A DNA stretch of 64,000 nucleotides from VXNE01 sp963668365. Lineage in GTDB: Bacteria; Pseudomonadota; Gammaproteobacteria; Pseudomonadales; Azotimanducaceae. The DNA lies in NCBI GenBank assembly GCA_963668365.1, contig OY764266.1, positions 2,046,001-2,110,000 on the forward strand, read 5' to 3'. The notes below the pieces were generated by a model. The model saw only the letters and a list, made by a program, of their open reading frames with translations, was not told the origin of the DNA and searched no databases. A program made the translations under genes and the position numbers. Positions 36,085 through 45,205 of the stretch are shown one piece after another; within the stretch, counting starts at the first letter, position 1, and each line of letters starts with the position of its first letter.

Positions 36085-36330
36085 ATGAACGCGCCTGTCG
36101 AACAGAAAACGCTTGCAAACCGAATCCGCGATCACCTCGGCGAGGCCGAGGTCGAGGTCGAGGTCGCGGGTGAGGGAAACCGTTTCGATGTCCGGGTCAA
36201 GAGTTCCGCCTTCGAGGGCCTGAGCCGCGTCAGGCGGCAGCAGCTTGTATACGAGGCCATCGGCGACCTGATTCGCGACGGGTCCGTGCACGCGGTCACC
36301 ATCCGCACCGTAGCCGCAGGCGACCCATAG
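36085..36330 (+). CDS. ibaG: BolA-family protein IbaG (YrbA)
   Basis: An 81-residue BolA-fold protein that works with monothiol glutaredoxins in iron-sulfur handling and acid stress. Recognisable parts are the helix ANRIRDHLGEAEVEV and VKSSAFEGLSRVRRQQLVYEAIGDLI, although the usual conserved His at this position is replaced (sequence has SSAFEGL). In most relatives ibaG follows the mla genes and precedes murA; here an IS lies upstream and hisD follows. Confidence 0.82.
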   Translation: MNAPVEQKTLANRIRDHLGEAEVEVEVAGEGNRFDVRVKSSAFEGLSRVRRQQLVYEAIGDLIRDGSVHAVTIRTVAAGDP

Positions 36331-36340
36331 GCTGCCGGCG

Positions 36341-37657
36341 ATGATCGGCGTGAGCCGCCTGGACACGGCATCCCGCGACTTCGACGACGCGCTGGACAGG
36401 CTCATCCATTGGGATGGCCCGGCGATGGGCGAGATCGAGCGTGCCGTTGCCGGGGTGCTCGAGGATGTGCGCGCGCGCGGCGACGCCGCCGTGGTCGAGT
36501 ACACGGCCCGATTCGATGGGGTCACGGCGCCCGATGTCGCTGCCCTGCGCCTCGACGCCGGGACGCTTTCCGAATGCCGGCAGCGCTTGCCCGAATCCGA
36601 TCGCAAGGCTCTCGCCGACGCCTCCCGGCGCATCCGGCGCTACCACGAGCGACAACTCGAACAGGGTGGCGCGTTCGAATACGACGATGGTCTGGGCAAT
36701 CGGCTGGGTCAGCGCGTCGCGCCTCTCGATCGCGTCGGCGTATATGTGCCCGGCGGTCAGGCCGCGTACCCGTCGACGGTCCTGATGACGGTGATTCCGG
36801 CGCGGGTGGCGGGCGTTCGCGAGGTCGCGGTGACCGTGCCGACGCCGCGCGGAGAGCGAAATGCGCACGTCCTGGCGGCGCTGGACATGGTCGGCGTGAA
36901 CGAAGTATTTGCCATCGGCGGGGCGCAGGCGATAGGGGCACTGGCGTTCGGTACCGAGACGATAGGCAGAGTGGACAAGATCGTGGGTCCCGGCGGCGCC
37001 CATGTCGCCGCGGCCAAGCGGCAGGTCTTCGGTCACGTGGGAATCGACAGCATCGCCGGTCCAAGCGAGGTGTTGATCGTTGCCGACGGCAGCGTGCCGG
37101 CGCATTGGACGGCCCTCGACCTGTTTTCGCAGTCCGAGCACGACGCGGCCGCGCAGGCGCTGCTGCTTTCGCCCGACGCGAGCTACCTCGAGGCGGTGGC
37201 GGACCGGATGGAGGCGGCGCTGCCGGACATGGCGCGCCGGGAGATCATCGCGGCGTCCCTTGGCGCCCGGGGCGCGTTGATCAAGACCCGGGACCTCGAC
37301 GAGGCCGTGACCATTGCGAACCGCGTTGCACCGGAACACCTGCAGCTTGCGGTGGCGGATCCCGAGGCGCTGCTGCCTCGCGTCGTGAATGCGGGGGCGG
37401 TGTTTCTCGGCGGCTACGCGGCGGAAGTCCTCGGCGACTACAGTGCGGGCCCCAGCCACGTGCTGCCCACCTTCGGCACGGCGCGGTACGCATCGCCCCT
37501 GGGCGTGATCGATTTCACGAAGCGCAGCTCGATTATCCGCATCGATCCGGGGGGTGTGCGCGACCTGGCACGAACCGCCGCTGCCCTGGCCGAAGCGGAG
37601 GGACTCGGTGCCCACGCCCTGGCGGCGCTGGCCCGACTCGACGACGATTCGCCCTGA
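36341..37657 (+). CDS. hisD: Histidinol dehydrogenase
   Basis: A 438-residue enzyme that oxidises histidinol to histidine in two NAD-dependent steps. The signature region (about residues 228-260) includes VGPGGAHVAAAKRQVFG and IDSIAGPSEVLIVAD. The conserved His pair is in QSEHDAAAQA and in VAPEHLQL, and LGDYSAGPSHVLPTFGTAR follows. Length is normal. Ten bases after ibaG; hisG is absent. Confidence 0.97.
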   Translation: MIGVSRLDTASRDFDDALDRLIHWDGPAMGEIERAVAGVLEDVRARGDAAVVEYTARFDGVTAPDVAALRLDAGTLSECRQRLPESDRKALADASRRIRRYHERQLEQGGAFEYDDGLGNRLGQRVAPLDRVGVYVPGGQAAYPSTVLMTVIPARVAGVREVAVTVPTPRGERNAHVLAALDMVGVNEVFAIGGAQAIGALAFGTETIGRVDKIVGPGGAHVAAAKRQVFGHVGIDSIAGPSEVLIVADGSVPAHWTALDLFSQSEHDAAAQALLLSPDASYLEAVADRMEAALPDMARREIIAASLGARGALIKTRDLDEAVTIANRVAPEHLQLAVADPEALLPRVVNAGAVFLGGYAAEVLGDYSAGPSHVLPTFGTARYASPLGVIDFTKRSSIIRIDPGGVRDLARTAAALAEAEGLGAHALAALARLDDDSP

Positions 37658-37668
37658 CGGCGCGCGGC

Positions 37669-38745
37669 ATGTCCCCAGGGGAAGCCCACCAGCGAAATGT
37701 CGCCTGCCGGGGTTTCGAACGCGACCCCGGACAGGCGCGGTCGGTGGCGGCGCTGGATGCGATACATGGGCGTCTCGTGCGGGAGCGGAGGCGGTCATGG
37801 CCGCGGCTTCCCTGGCTTCGGCGCGCACCTTCGGCGACCGGCCTCTACCTGTGGGGCGGGGTGGGCCGGGGCAAGACCTACCTGATGGACTTGTTTTTCG
37901 AGTGCTTGCCGTTCACGGCGAAGCACCGGATGCATTTCCATCGTTTCATGCTGCGCGTGCACGGTGAACTGAAGCAACTGCAGGGCGTCCCCAACCCCCT
38001 GGCTCACGTGGCGGAGCGCATCGCGGACGAGGGCCGCGTGCTGTGTTTCGATGAATTCTCGGTTTCCGACATCGGCGATGCCATGATCCTGGGCGAACTG
38101 CTGGGCGCCCTGTTCGATCGGGGCGTCACCGTGGTCGCGACATCCAACGTCGAACCATCGCGGCTTTACGAGAACGGCCTGCAGCGGCGCCGTTTCCTGC
38201 CGGCCATCGAACGCATCGAGTCGCATATGAAGGTGTTGCGGATCGTCGATGGAGTCGACTATCGCCTGCGGGTGCTCGCTTCGGCGGATACATACCTCCA
38301 TCCAGCATCGGATGAGACCGAGAAGCTGCTTGCCGTATCGTTCGCTGCCCTGGCGCCGCATGGAGAGATCGGGATCTTGATCGAGGTCAACAGCCGCCGC
38401 ATTCGGTCCAGGGGTGCGGGCGACGGGGCTGCCTGGTTCGATTTCGGGGACATTTGTGACGGACCGCGCAGCGCGAACGACTACATCGAGGTGTCGCGGG
38501 AATTTCACACCGTCCTGGTAAGCGGCGTACCGCGCTTCGACGCCGACAGCGAGGACCTGGCGCGACGTTTCGTCGCCCTGGTGGACGAGTTCTATGACCG
38601 CGGCGTCAACCTGATGCTGTCGGCGGCTTGCGATATCGGCGGCCTCTATCGCGGGCAGCTCCTGCGAATGGAGTTCGAGCGAACGCGGAGCCGTTTGCGC
38701 GAAATGCGCTCCTCGGAATATCTCGGACGTACGCATACGCCGTGA
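37669..38745 (+). CDS. zapE: Cell division ATPase ZapE (AFG1-like)
   Basis: A 358-residue AAA+-like ATPase. Walker A is LWGGVGRGKTYLMD (about 60-73) and Walker B VLCFDEFSVSD (about 125). HFHRFMLRVH and ATSNVEPSRLYENGLQRRRFLP are also family motifs. In E. coli it binds FtsZ under stress. ATG 37669 gives the family-type N-terminus, starting 11 bases after the hisD stop. Just downstream is an ISKra4-type IS. Confidence 0.93.
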   Translation: MSPGEAHQRNVACRGFERDPGQARSVAALDAIHGRLVRERRRSWPRLPWLRRAPSATGLYLWGGVGRGKTYLMDLFFECLPFTAKHRMHFHRFMLRVHGELKQLQGVPNPLAHVAERIADEGRVLCFDEFSVSDIGDAMILGELLGALFDRGVTVVATSNVEPSRLYENGLQRRRFLPAIERIESHMKVLRIVDGVDYRLRVLASADTYLHPASDETEKLLAVSFAALAPHGEIGILIEVNSRRIRSRGAGDGAAWFDFGDICDGPRSANDYIEVSREFHTVLVSGVPRFDADSEDLARRFVALVDEFYDRGVNLMLSAACDIGGLYRGQLLRMEFERTRSRLREMRSSEYLGRTHTP

Positions 38746-38857
38746 CCGATATCCGAAGTCCCGCAGCGCGGCATGGTTTTCCGGATCTGGCGCGTCCAGC
38801 AGCGGGGCCGTCGCGAGGCGTTGACACGAGGCGGTGGGTGTACGACAAATTTGTTGA

Positions 38858-40171
38858 TTAGGCGACGGAGCGGATCTTGCGCCGGCTCCAGAAGTCGTCG
38901 AGGCGGTTGCTGAGGACGCAGCAGCGCAGGGCGGCCATGGCGTTGACGCCGGCCACGGACCAGTGCATGCCGGGTCGCTTGAAGCGGGTGCCGACGACGT
39001 GCTTGCAGCTGGCCTCGACGACGCCGGAGGCGACGCACAGTCCGGCGGCGCGGAACGTCGGGTAGCGCATGCGGTGGCGGTTGCGGCGGAGGTAGTCGAT
39101 GCAGCGTCGCGCCTCGTCTCGGCCCTCGTGGCGGCGCAGCGCGCGCAGCAGCGCGCCGAGGCGGCCGTCGTCGAGCTCGTCGCGGCGGCGCTTGGCCCAG
39201 CGCTCGGCCATGTCGGTGCCGGGCCCGTAGATCGCCTTGGCGACGTCCCACAGGTGTTGCTTGGCGTGGAACAGGTCGACGATCTGGACGGCGCCGGGGA
39301 ACAGCTCGTCGGCGATCTTCCAGATCCACGGCGCGCCGTCGCCGAGCACCACCCGGCGGCGGGCGCGGTCGAAGCCGCGCCGCCGCGCCTCGCGTTCCGC
39401 GCGCCGGGCGAACGGCGAGAGTTCGGCGTCGGAGTCGCGCGTCGCGGCGCTCTCGACGGCGGCGGAGTAGCTGACCGAGCCGGGCTCCCGCTCGGGCAGT
39501 TCGCGGCCGCGCGCGTCCGTCGCGGCCGCCCAGACCGCGACCAGCTTCACTTCCCGGGTCTTCGCCGAGCCGTCGGCCTGCTTGCCGGCGCGTCCCGCGA
39601 GCTCCGCCCGGCGCACCGGCACGCCGGTGCCGTCCATCCCCAGGTACATCGTCGGCGCCCGGCCCGGCTCGGGCTCGACAGCGCCGCGCTCGTCCGCCGC
39701 GATCTCGCGGCCGAGCGCCTCCGCGGTGCGCTCCGCCTGCTTGGCGTCGACGTTCACGCCGGCCAGGTCGTGGAGCAGCGCGCCCGTCTCCGCGAAGCTC
39801 GCCCGCGCCGCCGCCAGGCCGGTCATCCGGACCACGCCGGGGGACAGCGAGGTGCCCTCGACGCCGAGCGCCCGATCGCGCGGGTGGAAGCCCGCGTTGC
39901 ACGCCGGACAATGGTAGTAGGCGCGCTCCAGGCGCAGCGCGCCGAGCACCGTGGTCACGGTCTTCGCGCGCCGCCCGGCGTACGCCGCCCGGGCTCCGCA
40001 GCCGCACGCCAGCGTCGCGCCCGCGCGGTCGCGCCGGTCCGCGTTCAACCGCCGCTCCACCAGCCGCGCCGCCAGGCCGAGCGCCTGGCGCCGCACCGCC
40101 GTCTCGAGCGCCTCGAAGTCGATCCCGTCCGCCGCGCCGGCACCCGCCAGGGCGTCGATCTCGGCGGCCAT
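38858..40171 (-). CDS. ISKra4-family transposase
   Basis: A 437-residue transposase. A Cys-rich zinc-binding part (ACGCG and YYHCPACNAGFHPRD, about residues 55-100) precedes the catalytic region. Candidate catalytic residues are Asp in MYLGMDGTGVPV (about 185), Asp in VVLGDGAPWIW (about 283) and Glu in VASGVVEASCKHVV (about 395), fitting the ISKra4 group. ATG 40171 was used; a CTG overlapping the accessory-gene stop is also possible. Intact. Confidence 0.88.
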   Translation of the reverse strand: MAAEIDALAGAGAADGIDFEALETAVRRQALGLAARLVERRLNADRRDRAGATLACGCGARAAYAGRRAKTVTTVLGALRLERAYYHCPACNAGFHPRDRALGVEGTSLSPGVVRMTGLAAARASFAETGALLHDLAGVNVDAKQAERTAEALGREIAADERGAVEPEPGRAPTMYLGMDGTGVPVRRAELAGRAGKQADGSAKTREVKLVAVWAAATDARGRELPEREPGSVSYSAAVESAATRDSDAELSPFARRAEREARRRGFDRARRRVVLGDGAPWIWKIADELFPGAVQIVDLFHAKQHLWDVAKAIYGPGTDMAERWAKRRRDELDDGRLGALLRALRRHEGRDEARRCIDYLRRNRHRMRYPTFRAAGLCVASGVVEASCKHVVGTRFKRPGMHWSVAGVNAMAALRCCVLSNRLDDFWSRRKIRSVA

Positions 40172-40191
40172 GTCGGTCGCGAAAGCCGCCG

Positions 40192-40575
40192 TCAGCGAAT
40201 CGCGGAGCCCCCTTTTTTGGCGTCCCGCCCCGCGTCCCGGCCGGCCTTCAGCCGCGCCCGACACAGCGCCTCGCTCGCCTCCACCAGCCGGCGAGACACC
40301 TCCCGGAAACGCTTGTGCTCGGCCACCTGCGCGCGCGTCTCCTCCAAGGCTGCGCGCGGAACCCCCCGGGTCACCGTCTTGCCGCCTACCCGGCGCATCA
40401 GCGCCCAGCCGGGGTGGCCCGGATCGCCCGCGCGCGCGCAGTGGCATGTCGGCTTGCCGCACTTGCGGCGCGTCTCCACCAGCGACCCGGGGCGGAAGTC
40501 GCCGACCACCGCGAGTTCGCCGATCAGGGCGTCGCGTCGGCGTTCGAGTTCTTCGATGTTCTCGGCGCTGGGCAT
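40192..40575 (-). CDS. ISKra4 accessory protein (DUF6788-like)
   Basis: A 127-residue protein with a CGKPTCHCARAGDPGHPGW motif (Cys/His cluster, possible metal site) and an Arg-rich C-terminus. Such small proteins commonly precede ISKra4 transposases; their function is not established. AGGAGATCC before ATG 40575 is a good ribosome binding site. It ends 20 bases before the transposase ATG. Confidence 0.75.
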   Translation of the reverse strand: MPSAENIEELERRRDALIGELAVVGDFRPGSLVETRRKCGKPTCHCARAGDPGHPGWALMRRVGGKTVTRGVPRAALEETRAQVAEHKRFREVSRRLVEASEALCRARLKAGRDAGRDAKKGGSAIR

Positions 40576-40693
40576 GTTCGGATCTCCTGTCCGGTTATTC
40601 TGTAAAGGCATTATGCCTTACAGACTTCCGCCCGACACCCTCATGTTCCACAATCCCAACAAATCTGACGTGCGCCCCGAGGCGGTGGTTCGG

Positions 40694-40722
40694 TTGCGAT
40701 TGGCGGGTCTCGCCGTTAAAAT
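40694..40722 (+). promoter_or_regulatory. Sigma-70-type promoter for rplM-rpsI
   Basis: TTGCGA (40694-40699), a 17-base spacer and TAAAAT (40717-40722) form a near-consensus promoter. The rplM ATG is 27 bases after the -10, so the leader is very short. The ISKra4-like element ends 23 bases before the -35. Confidence 0.65.
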
Positions 40723-40749
40723 CGCGCCTCCGAATTCCAGGCCCTCCGC

Positions 40750-41184
40750 ATGAAGACCCTGAGCGTGCGTCCGCAGGACGTCGAGCACGACTGGTATGTC
40801 GTAGACGCTGAAGATCAGACGCTTGGGCGACTGGCGGCGGCGCTCGCGCGGCGGTTGCGCGGCAAGCACAAGGCGTCGTACACGCCCCACGTGGATACCG
40901 GGGACTTCATAGTCGTAGTGAATGCGGAGAAGGTCCGCGTGACGGGCAGGAAGCGCACCGACAAGATCTACTATCGACACAGCGGATATCCGGGCGGCAT
41001 CAAGGCGGCGCGGTTCGAGGAGATGATCGCGAAGCATCCCGAGCGGGTGATCGAGAATGCCGTCAAGGGCATGCTCCCTCGCAATCCACTCGGCAGGGCC
41101 GTTTTTCGTAAACTCAAGGTCTACGCCGGATCCGATCACCCCCATTCCGCGCAACAGCCGAAACCGCTGCGGTTGCTCGGATAG
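40750..41184 (+). CDS. rplM: 50S ribosomal protein L13
   Basis: A 144-residue L13. Family motifs include WYVVDAEDQTLGRLA (about 18-32), RRLRGKHKASYTPHVDTGD (about 37) and GMLPRNPLGR (about 100). It is an early 50S assembly protein. First gene of rplM-rpsI. Confidence 0.98.
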   Translation: MKTLSVRPQDVEHDWYVVDAEDQTLGRLAAALARRLRGKHKASYTPHVDTGDFIVVVNAEKVRVTGRKRTDKIYYRHSGYPGGIKAARFEEMIAKHPERVIENAVKGMLPRNPLGRAVFRKLKVYAGSDHPHSAQQPKPLRLLG

Positions 41185-41236
41185 AGGTTCTCGAGGCGCG
41201 GTCGGAGTCAGGCACAGGCAAGCGGAGACAGGACGA

Positions 41237-41629
41237 ATGGCAGAGCCTTACAGCTATGGTACGGGTCGCCGCAAGACATCCACGGCGCGGGTGTTCATGC
41301 GGTCGGGCAACGGGCGCATCGTCGTCAACGGTCGGCCCATCGATGAGTATTTTGGTCGCGAAACTGCCCGCATGATCATTCGGCAACCCCTGGAGGTGGC
41401 CGATGTCGTGGACCGATTCGATATCAACGTGACGGTCAGGGGCGGCGGCGCGTCCGGTCAGGCGGGGGCGATACGGCACGGTGTGGCCCGCGCGTTGGTC
41501 GAGTACGACGAGACCCTGCGCTCGGACCTGCGGCGCGCGGGTTTCATCACGCGCGATGCGAGAGAGGTGGAGCGAAAGAAAGTGGGTCTGCGCAAGGCGC
41601 GCAAGCGCCCGCAATTCTCCAAGCGCTAG
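41237..41629 (+). CDS. rpsI: 30S ribosomal protein S9
   Basis: A 130-residue S9. It starts MAEPYSYGTGRRKTSTARV and ends in the invariable KARKRPQFSKR, whose tail reaches the decoding site tRNA. GGAGACAGGACGA upstream supplies the ribosome binding site and decides ATG 41237 over the longer frame. Confidence 0.98.
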   Translation: MAEPYSYGTGRRKTSTARVFMRSGNGRIVVNGRPIDEYFGRETARMIIRQPLEVADVVDRFDINVTVRGGGASGQAGAIRHGVARALVEYDETLRSDLRRAGFITRDAREVERKKVGLRKARKRPQFSKR

Positions 41630-41800
41630 CAGGGCTTGCGCGTGCGTGAAACACGGCGCGCCCCTTCGGGTATGACGGATTTCATGGCGCGAGCAGAAGT
41701 ATGATAGAGGCCCCGGGCACGGCAGAATACGTCGCCGTCGGCAAGCACCGCAGGCGCGGCCCCGGGAACGTGTCGATGGAGTTGAGGGAGAGATCTCCGC

Positions 41801-42412
41801 TTGAGTGATGTAGAGACCGACGACCCGCGCCCCGACGAGGGTGATGCGGGCGATGTGGACAAGACACGGCGGCGATTGCTGGTTGGCTCGACCGCGATCG
41901 TCGGCGGAATCGGCGTCGCCGGAGCCGCGATACCGTTCGTCAAGTCATGGAACCCCAGCGCGAAGGCGCGCGCTCTCGGCGCGCCCATCGAGGTGGACAT
42001 CTCGAAACTGAATCCGGGGGAGATGCTCGGTCCCATTCCTGCCTGGCGCGGTCGGCCGGTGTTCGTGGTGCGACGAACCCCGGAGACGGTCGAACAACTC
42101 ACTTCCCAAAGCGACGAACTCGCGGATCCGGACTCCGACAACGCGGAGATGCAACCGGCGTACGCAAAGAACGCGTGGCGTTCGCGGCGGCCGGAGATCG
42201 GCGTCTACCTCGGATTGTGTACGCACCTCGGCTGCTCGCCCAAGTTCCGCGGCGAGGAAGGAACGTTTTTCTGCGTCTGTCACGGGTCGGTTTTCGACCT
42301 GGCGGGGCGCGTTTTCAAGAACAAGCCGGCGCCGGACAATCTGCCTGTGCCGCCTTACCGCTTCGAAACGGAAAACCTGATCGTCATCGGCGAGGACGAG
42401 GAGCACGCTTAG
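41801..42412 (+). CDS. petA: Ubiquinol-cytochrome c reductase, Rieske iron-sulfur subunit
   Basis: A 203-residue Rieske subunit of the cytochrome bc1 complex. A twin-arginine-like segment (KTRRRLLVGS, about 22) leads into one membrane helix. The [2Fe-2S] ligands are in CTHLGC (about 139-144) and CVCHGS (about 158-163). The first codon appears to be TTG at 41801 with GAGGGAGAG upstream. First gene of petABC. Confidence 0.96.
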   Translation: MSDVETDDPRPDEGDAGDVDKTRRRLLVGSTAIVGGIGVAGAAIPFVKSWNPSAKARALGAPIEVDISKLNPGEMLGPIPAWRGRPVFVVRRTPETVEQLTSQSDELADPDSDNAEMQPAYAKNAWRSRRPEIGVYLGLCTHLGCSPKFRGEEGTFFCVCHGSVFDLAGRVFKNKPAPDNLPVPPYRFETENLIVIGEDEEHA

Positions 42413-42413
42413 C

Positions 42414-43673
42414 ATGGCGGAGTCTACGGGGCTTCCCGAGCGCTGGGCCCGATTCGTGGGCTGGCTCGACGAGCGCATGCCGCTCACCGAGACCGTCGAG
42501 TACCACGCGACGAAATACTACGCTCCGAAGAACCTGAACTTCTGGTACTACTTCGGCGCTTTCGCTCTGTTCGTCCTTGTCGTGCAGATCGTCAGCGGCA
42601 TCTGGCTGACGATGATGTACGTGCCGAGCGGAGACGGCGCGTTTGCGTCGGTGGAGTACATCATGCGCGACGTGGAGTACGGATACCTCTTGCGCTATAT
42701 CCACTCGACCGGCGCTTCGGCATTCTTCCTGGTCATTTACCTGCACATGTTCCGCGGGCTGGCATACGGTTCCTACCGGCAGCCGAGGGAACTCCTCTGG
42801 CTCGTCGGCATGGCGATCTACCTGATCCTCATGATGGAGGGGTTTTTCGGTTACCTCCTGCCCTGGGGCAACATGTCCTACTGGGGCGCGCAGGTGATCG
42901 TTTCGCTGGTCGGCGCCGTGCCGGTGGTCGGTCCGGACCTGATGCAGTGGGTCCGGGGCGATTACCTCATGTCGGAAATCACCTTGAACCGCTTCTTTTC
43001 GCTGCACGTCGTCGCGCTGCCCCTATTGCTGGTCGGTCTCGTCTTCCTGCACGTGGTGATGCTGCACCACGTCGGCTCGAACAACCCGGATGGCATCGAG
43101 ATCAAGAAGCACAAGGACGCGTCCGGCGTGCCGCTGGACGGCATACCCTTCCACCCCTACTACTCGGTGCACGACTTTCGCGCGCTCATCGTGTTCCTGT
43201 TCGCGTTTTGCGTAGTCGTGTTCTATGCGCCGGAAATGTTCGGATACTTCATCGAGAAACCGAACTTCGAGCAGGCCGATCCTCTGAAGACGCCGGAACA
43301 CATTGCACCAGTCTGGTACTACACGCCCTTCTACGCGATGCTGCGGGCGACCACATTCCCCCTGCTGGGCCTGCCAGCGAAGTTCTGGGGCCTGATAGTG
43401 ATGGGCGGCGCCGTACTGATCCCGGCGATCCTGCCGTGGCTTGACCGCAGCCGCGTTCGCTCGATTCGGCACAAGGGCGCTTTGTCCAAGTGGATGCTGG
43501 CGATTTTCGTGGTCAGCTTCCTCGTTCTCGGCTACCTGGGAACAATTCCGTCTTCGCCCACGGCCACGGCGGCGGCCCAGGTCTTCACGCTGCTCTACTT
43601 CGCGTATTTTCTTCTCATGCCCTGGTACACGCGCGCCGAGCGCACCAAGCCCGTGCCGGAACGGGTAACGTGA
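42414..43673 (+). CDS. petB: Ubiquinol-cytochrome c reductase, cytochrome b subunit
   Basis: A 419-residue cytochrome b with eight predicted membrane helices. The haem His pairs are in YIHSTGASAFFLVIYLHMF (about 96-114) and FSLHVVALPLLLVGLVFLHV (about 196-215). The Qo-site motif is PVWY instead of PEWY, as in many beta- and gammaproteobacteria. It starts one base after petA. Confidence 0.97.
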   Translation: MAESTGLPERWARFVGWLDERMPLTETVEYHATKYYAPKNLNFWYYFGAFALFVLVVQIVSGIWLTMMYVPSGDGAFASVEYIMRDVEYGYLLRYIHSTGASAFFLVIYLHMFRGLAYGSYRQPRELLWLVGMAIYLILMMEGFFGYLLPWGNMSYWGAQVIVSLVGAVPVVGPDLMQWVRGDYLMSEITLNRFFSLHVVALPLLLVGLVFLHVVMLHHVGSNNPDGIEIKKHKDASGVPLDGIPFHPYYSVHDFRALIVFLFAFCVVVFYAPEMFGYFIEKPNFEQADPLKTPEHIAPVWYYTPFYAMLRATTFPLLGLPAKFWGLIVMGGAVLIPAILPWLDRSRVRSIRHKGALSKWMLAIFVVSFLVLGYLGTIPSSPTATAAAQVFTLLYFAYFLLMPWYTRAERTKPVPERVT

Positions 43674-44554
43674 TCCTCCGGCCGGCCCGTTCCCTGAACC
43701 GCTCGGGACGTTTCCCGCGTGGGGCGCGCGGCATCACCGGGCGCGTGGTTCTCGCCCTGTCTTTCTGGCTGGGGGCCGGAGCCGGCGCTGCCGAATCGGA
43801 CTGGCCGATGCGTTCAATGCAACCCGACCTGCGCGACGCGCCGTCGCTGCAGCGGGGCGCCAAGCACTACGTCAACTATTGCCTGGGATGCCATTCCCTG
43901 AAGTTCCAGCGCTATGAACGTACCGCGGTGGACCTCGGCGTGCCGGAAGACCTGTTCCTGGAAAACCTGATCTTCACCGGACAGAAGATCGGCGGGTTGA
44001 TGGCAACGTCAATGCCGCTGGAAGAGGCCAAAGCCTGGTTCGGAGCGCCGCCGCCGGACCTCACCATGGTGGCGCGGGTCAGGGGGGTGGACTGGCTGTA
44101 CAACTACCTGTTGACGTTTTACGTCGACCCTGATCGACCCTTCGGCGTCAACAACAAGATCTTTCCCAATGTCGGCATGCCGAACGTCCTGATGGAGCTT
44201 CAGGGCAGGCAGGAGGAAGCCGGATGCGGCCTTGCGCCCCTGGATCTGATGGACGGCGAGAAATCGGTGCTGGAGGGGTTCGTGGCGCTGAAGTCGGCGG
44301 ATCAGGAAGCCCGGCAGGGTGAGATAAAGGGCCGCGCCCGCTGCGACAGCCTGGAGGTGGAAGCGGGAACAGGGCTTCTCGGCGAGGACGAGTTCGAGCA
44401 GGCGGTATACGACATCGTCAACTTTCTCTACTACGTCGGCGAGCCGACGCGACTTGAACGCGAGCGCCTGGGGCTGTACGTCCTTCTGTTCCTGGGCATC
44501 CTTTTCGTCTTCGCGCACCTCCTCAATCGCGAGTATTGGAAAGACATCCACTGA
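43670..44554 (+). CDS. petC: Ubiquinol-cytochrome c reductase, cytochrome c1 subunit
   Basis: A 294-residue cytochrome c1. After a signal sequence (about 24-41) the haem motif is CLGCH (71-75); the axial Met is probably in NVGMPNVL (about 170). A C-terminal membrane anchor (LYVLLFLGILFVFAHLL) lies near 269-285. The GTG at 43670 overlaps the petB stop. Confidence 0.96.
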   Translation: MILRPARSLNRSGRFPRGARGITGRVVLALSFWLGAGAGAAESDWPMRSMQPDLRDAPSLQRGAKHYVNYCLGCHSLKFQRYERTAVDLGVPEDLFLENLIFTGQKIGGLMATSMPLEEAKAWFGAPPPDLTMVARVRGVDWLYNYLLTFYVDPDRPFGVNNKIFPNVGMPNVLMELQGRQEEAGCGLAPLDLMDGEKSVLEGFVALKSADQEARQGEIKGRARCDSLEVEAGTGLLGEDEFEQAVYDIVNFLYYVGEPTRLERERLGLYVLLFLGILFVFAHLLNREYWKDIH

Positions 44555-44571
44555 TCCTGCGCGAGGTACCC

Positions 44572-45204
44572 ATGAGTATTGTCACGAGACGCTCGTCGAT
44601 GACGTTGTTTTCGGATGCGGCGGACCACTACAGCCATCGCGTTCGGATGGTCGTCGCGGAAAAGGGCGTGAACGTGGAAATCGTGGATGTCAGTCCGGGC
44701 AAGAAACCCGAGGACCTGGCCGAAATCAATCCCTACAACACACTGCCTACGCTGCTGGACCGTGAATTGGTCCTGTTCGAGAGCACGGTCATCATGGAAT
44801 ACCTCGACGAGCGGTTTCCCCACCCGCCGCTGCTTCCCGTCTACCCGGTGGCGCGGGCGCAGAGCCGTTCACTCATTCACCGCATCGAAAAGGACTGGAC
44901 CAGGAGCGTCGACCTGCTCATGTCCGGAAGAAGCCGTGAATCGACGTTGGCGAAGGCGCGCAAGGAGTTGACCGAAAGCCTGATCACCGTCGCGCCGATA
45001 TTCGCGGACAAGCCGTTTTTCATGAGCGACGAGTTCACCCTCGTCGATTGCTGCGTGGCGCCCATCCTCTGGCGCCTGAAGTACATGGGGATCAAGCTTC
45101 CCGAGCGTCAGGCGCGACCGATGCGCAGGTACATGCGCGAAATTTTCTCCCGCGCGTCTTTTCGCGGCAGCCTCACCGAAACCGAGATGGAAATGTACGA
45201 CTGA
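44572..45204 (+). CDS. sspA: Stringent starvation protein A
   Basis: A 210-residue glutathione-S-transferase-fold protein that binds RNA polymerase and helps survival in starvation and acid. The N-terminal thioredoxin-like part (MTLFSDAADHYSHRVRMV, then NPYNTLPTL and FESTVIMEYLDERFPHPPL) is diagnostic. ATG 44572 with GAGG upstream is the start. It follows petC, the usual order in this class. Confidence 0.96.
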   Translation: MSIVTRRSSMTLFSDAADHYSHRVRMVVAEKGVNVEIVDVSPGKKPEDLAEINPYNTLPTLLDRELVLFESTVIMEYLDERFPHPPLLPVYPVARAQSRSLIHRIEKDWTRSVDLLMSGRSRESTLAKARKELTESLITVAPIFADKPFFMSDEFTLVDCCVAPILWRLKYMGIKLPERQARPMRRYMREIFSRASFRGSLTETEMEMYD

Positions 45205-45205
45205 C

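Larger units (their letters stand above)
38843..40670 (-). mobile_element. Insertion sequence, ISKra4-like, two genes
   Basis: About 1.83 kb. Inverted ends: left CGACAAATTTGTTG from 38843 and right, read inward from 40670, CGTCAGATTTGTTG (12 of 14 identical). It contains an accessory gene and a transposase gene, both on the minus strand. No target duplication was noticed. The right end lies 23 bases before the rplM promoter. Confidence 0.75.

Noticed and set aside
40171..40200. Possible programmed frameshift between the two ISKra4 genes
   Set aside because: ISKra4-type elements often have a separate small gene before the transposase. The transposase has its own ATG at 40171, so no frameshift is needed.
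43310..43330. Loss of the PEWY motif in cytochrome b (PVWY instead)
   Set aside because: PVWY is a known natural variant in beta- and gammaproteobacteria, so this is not an abnormality.
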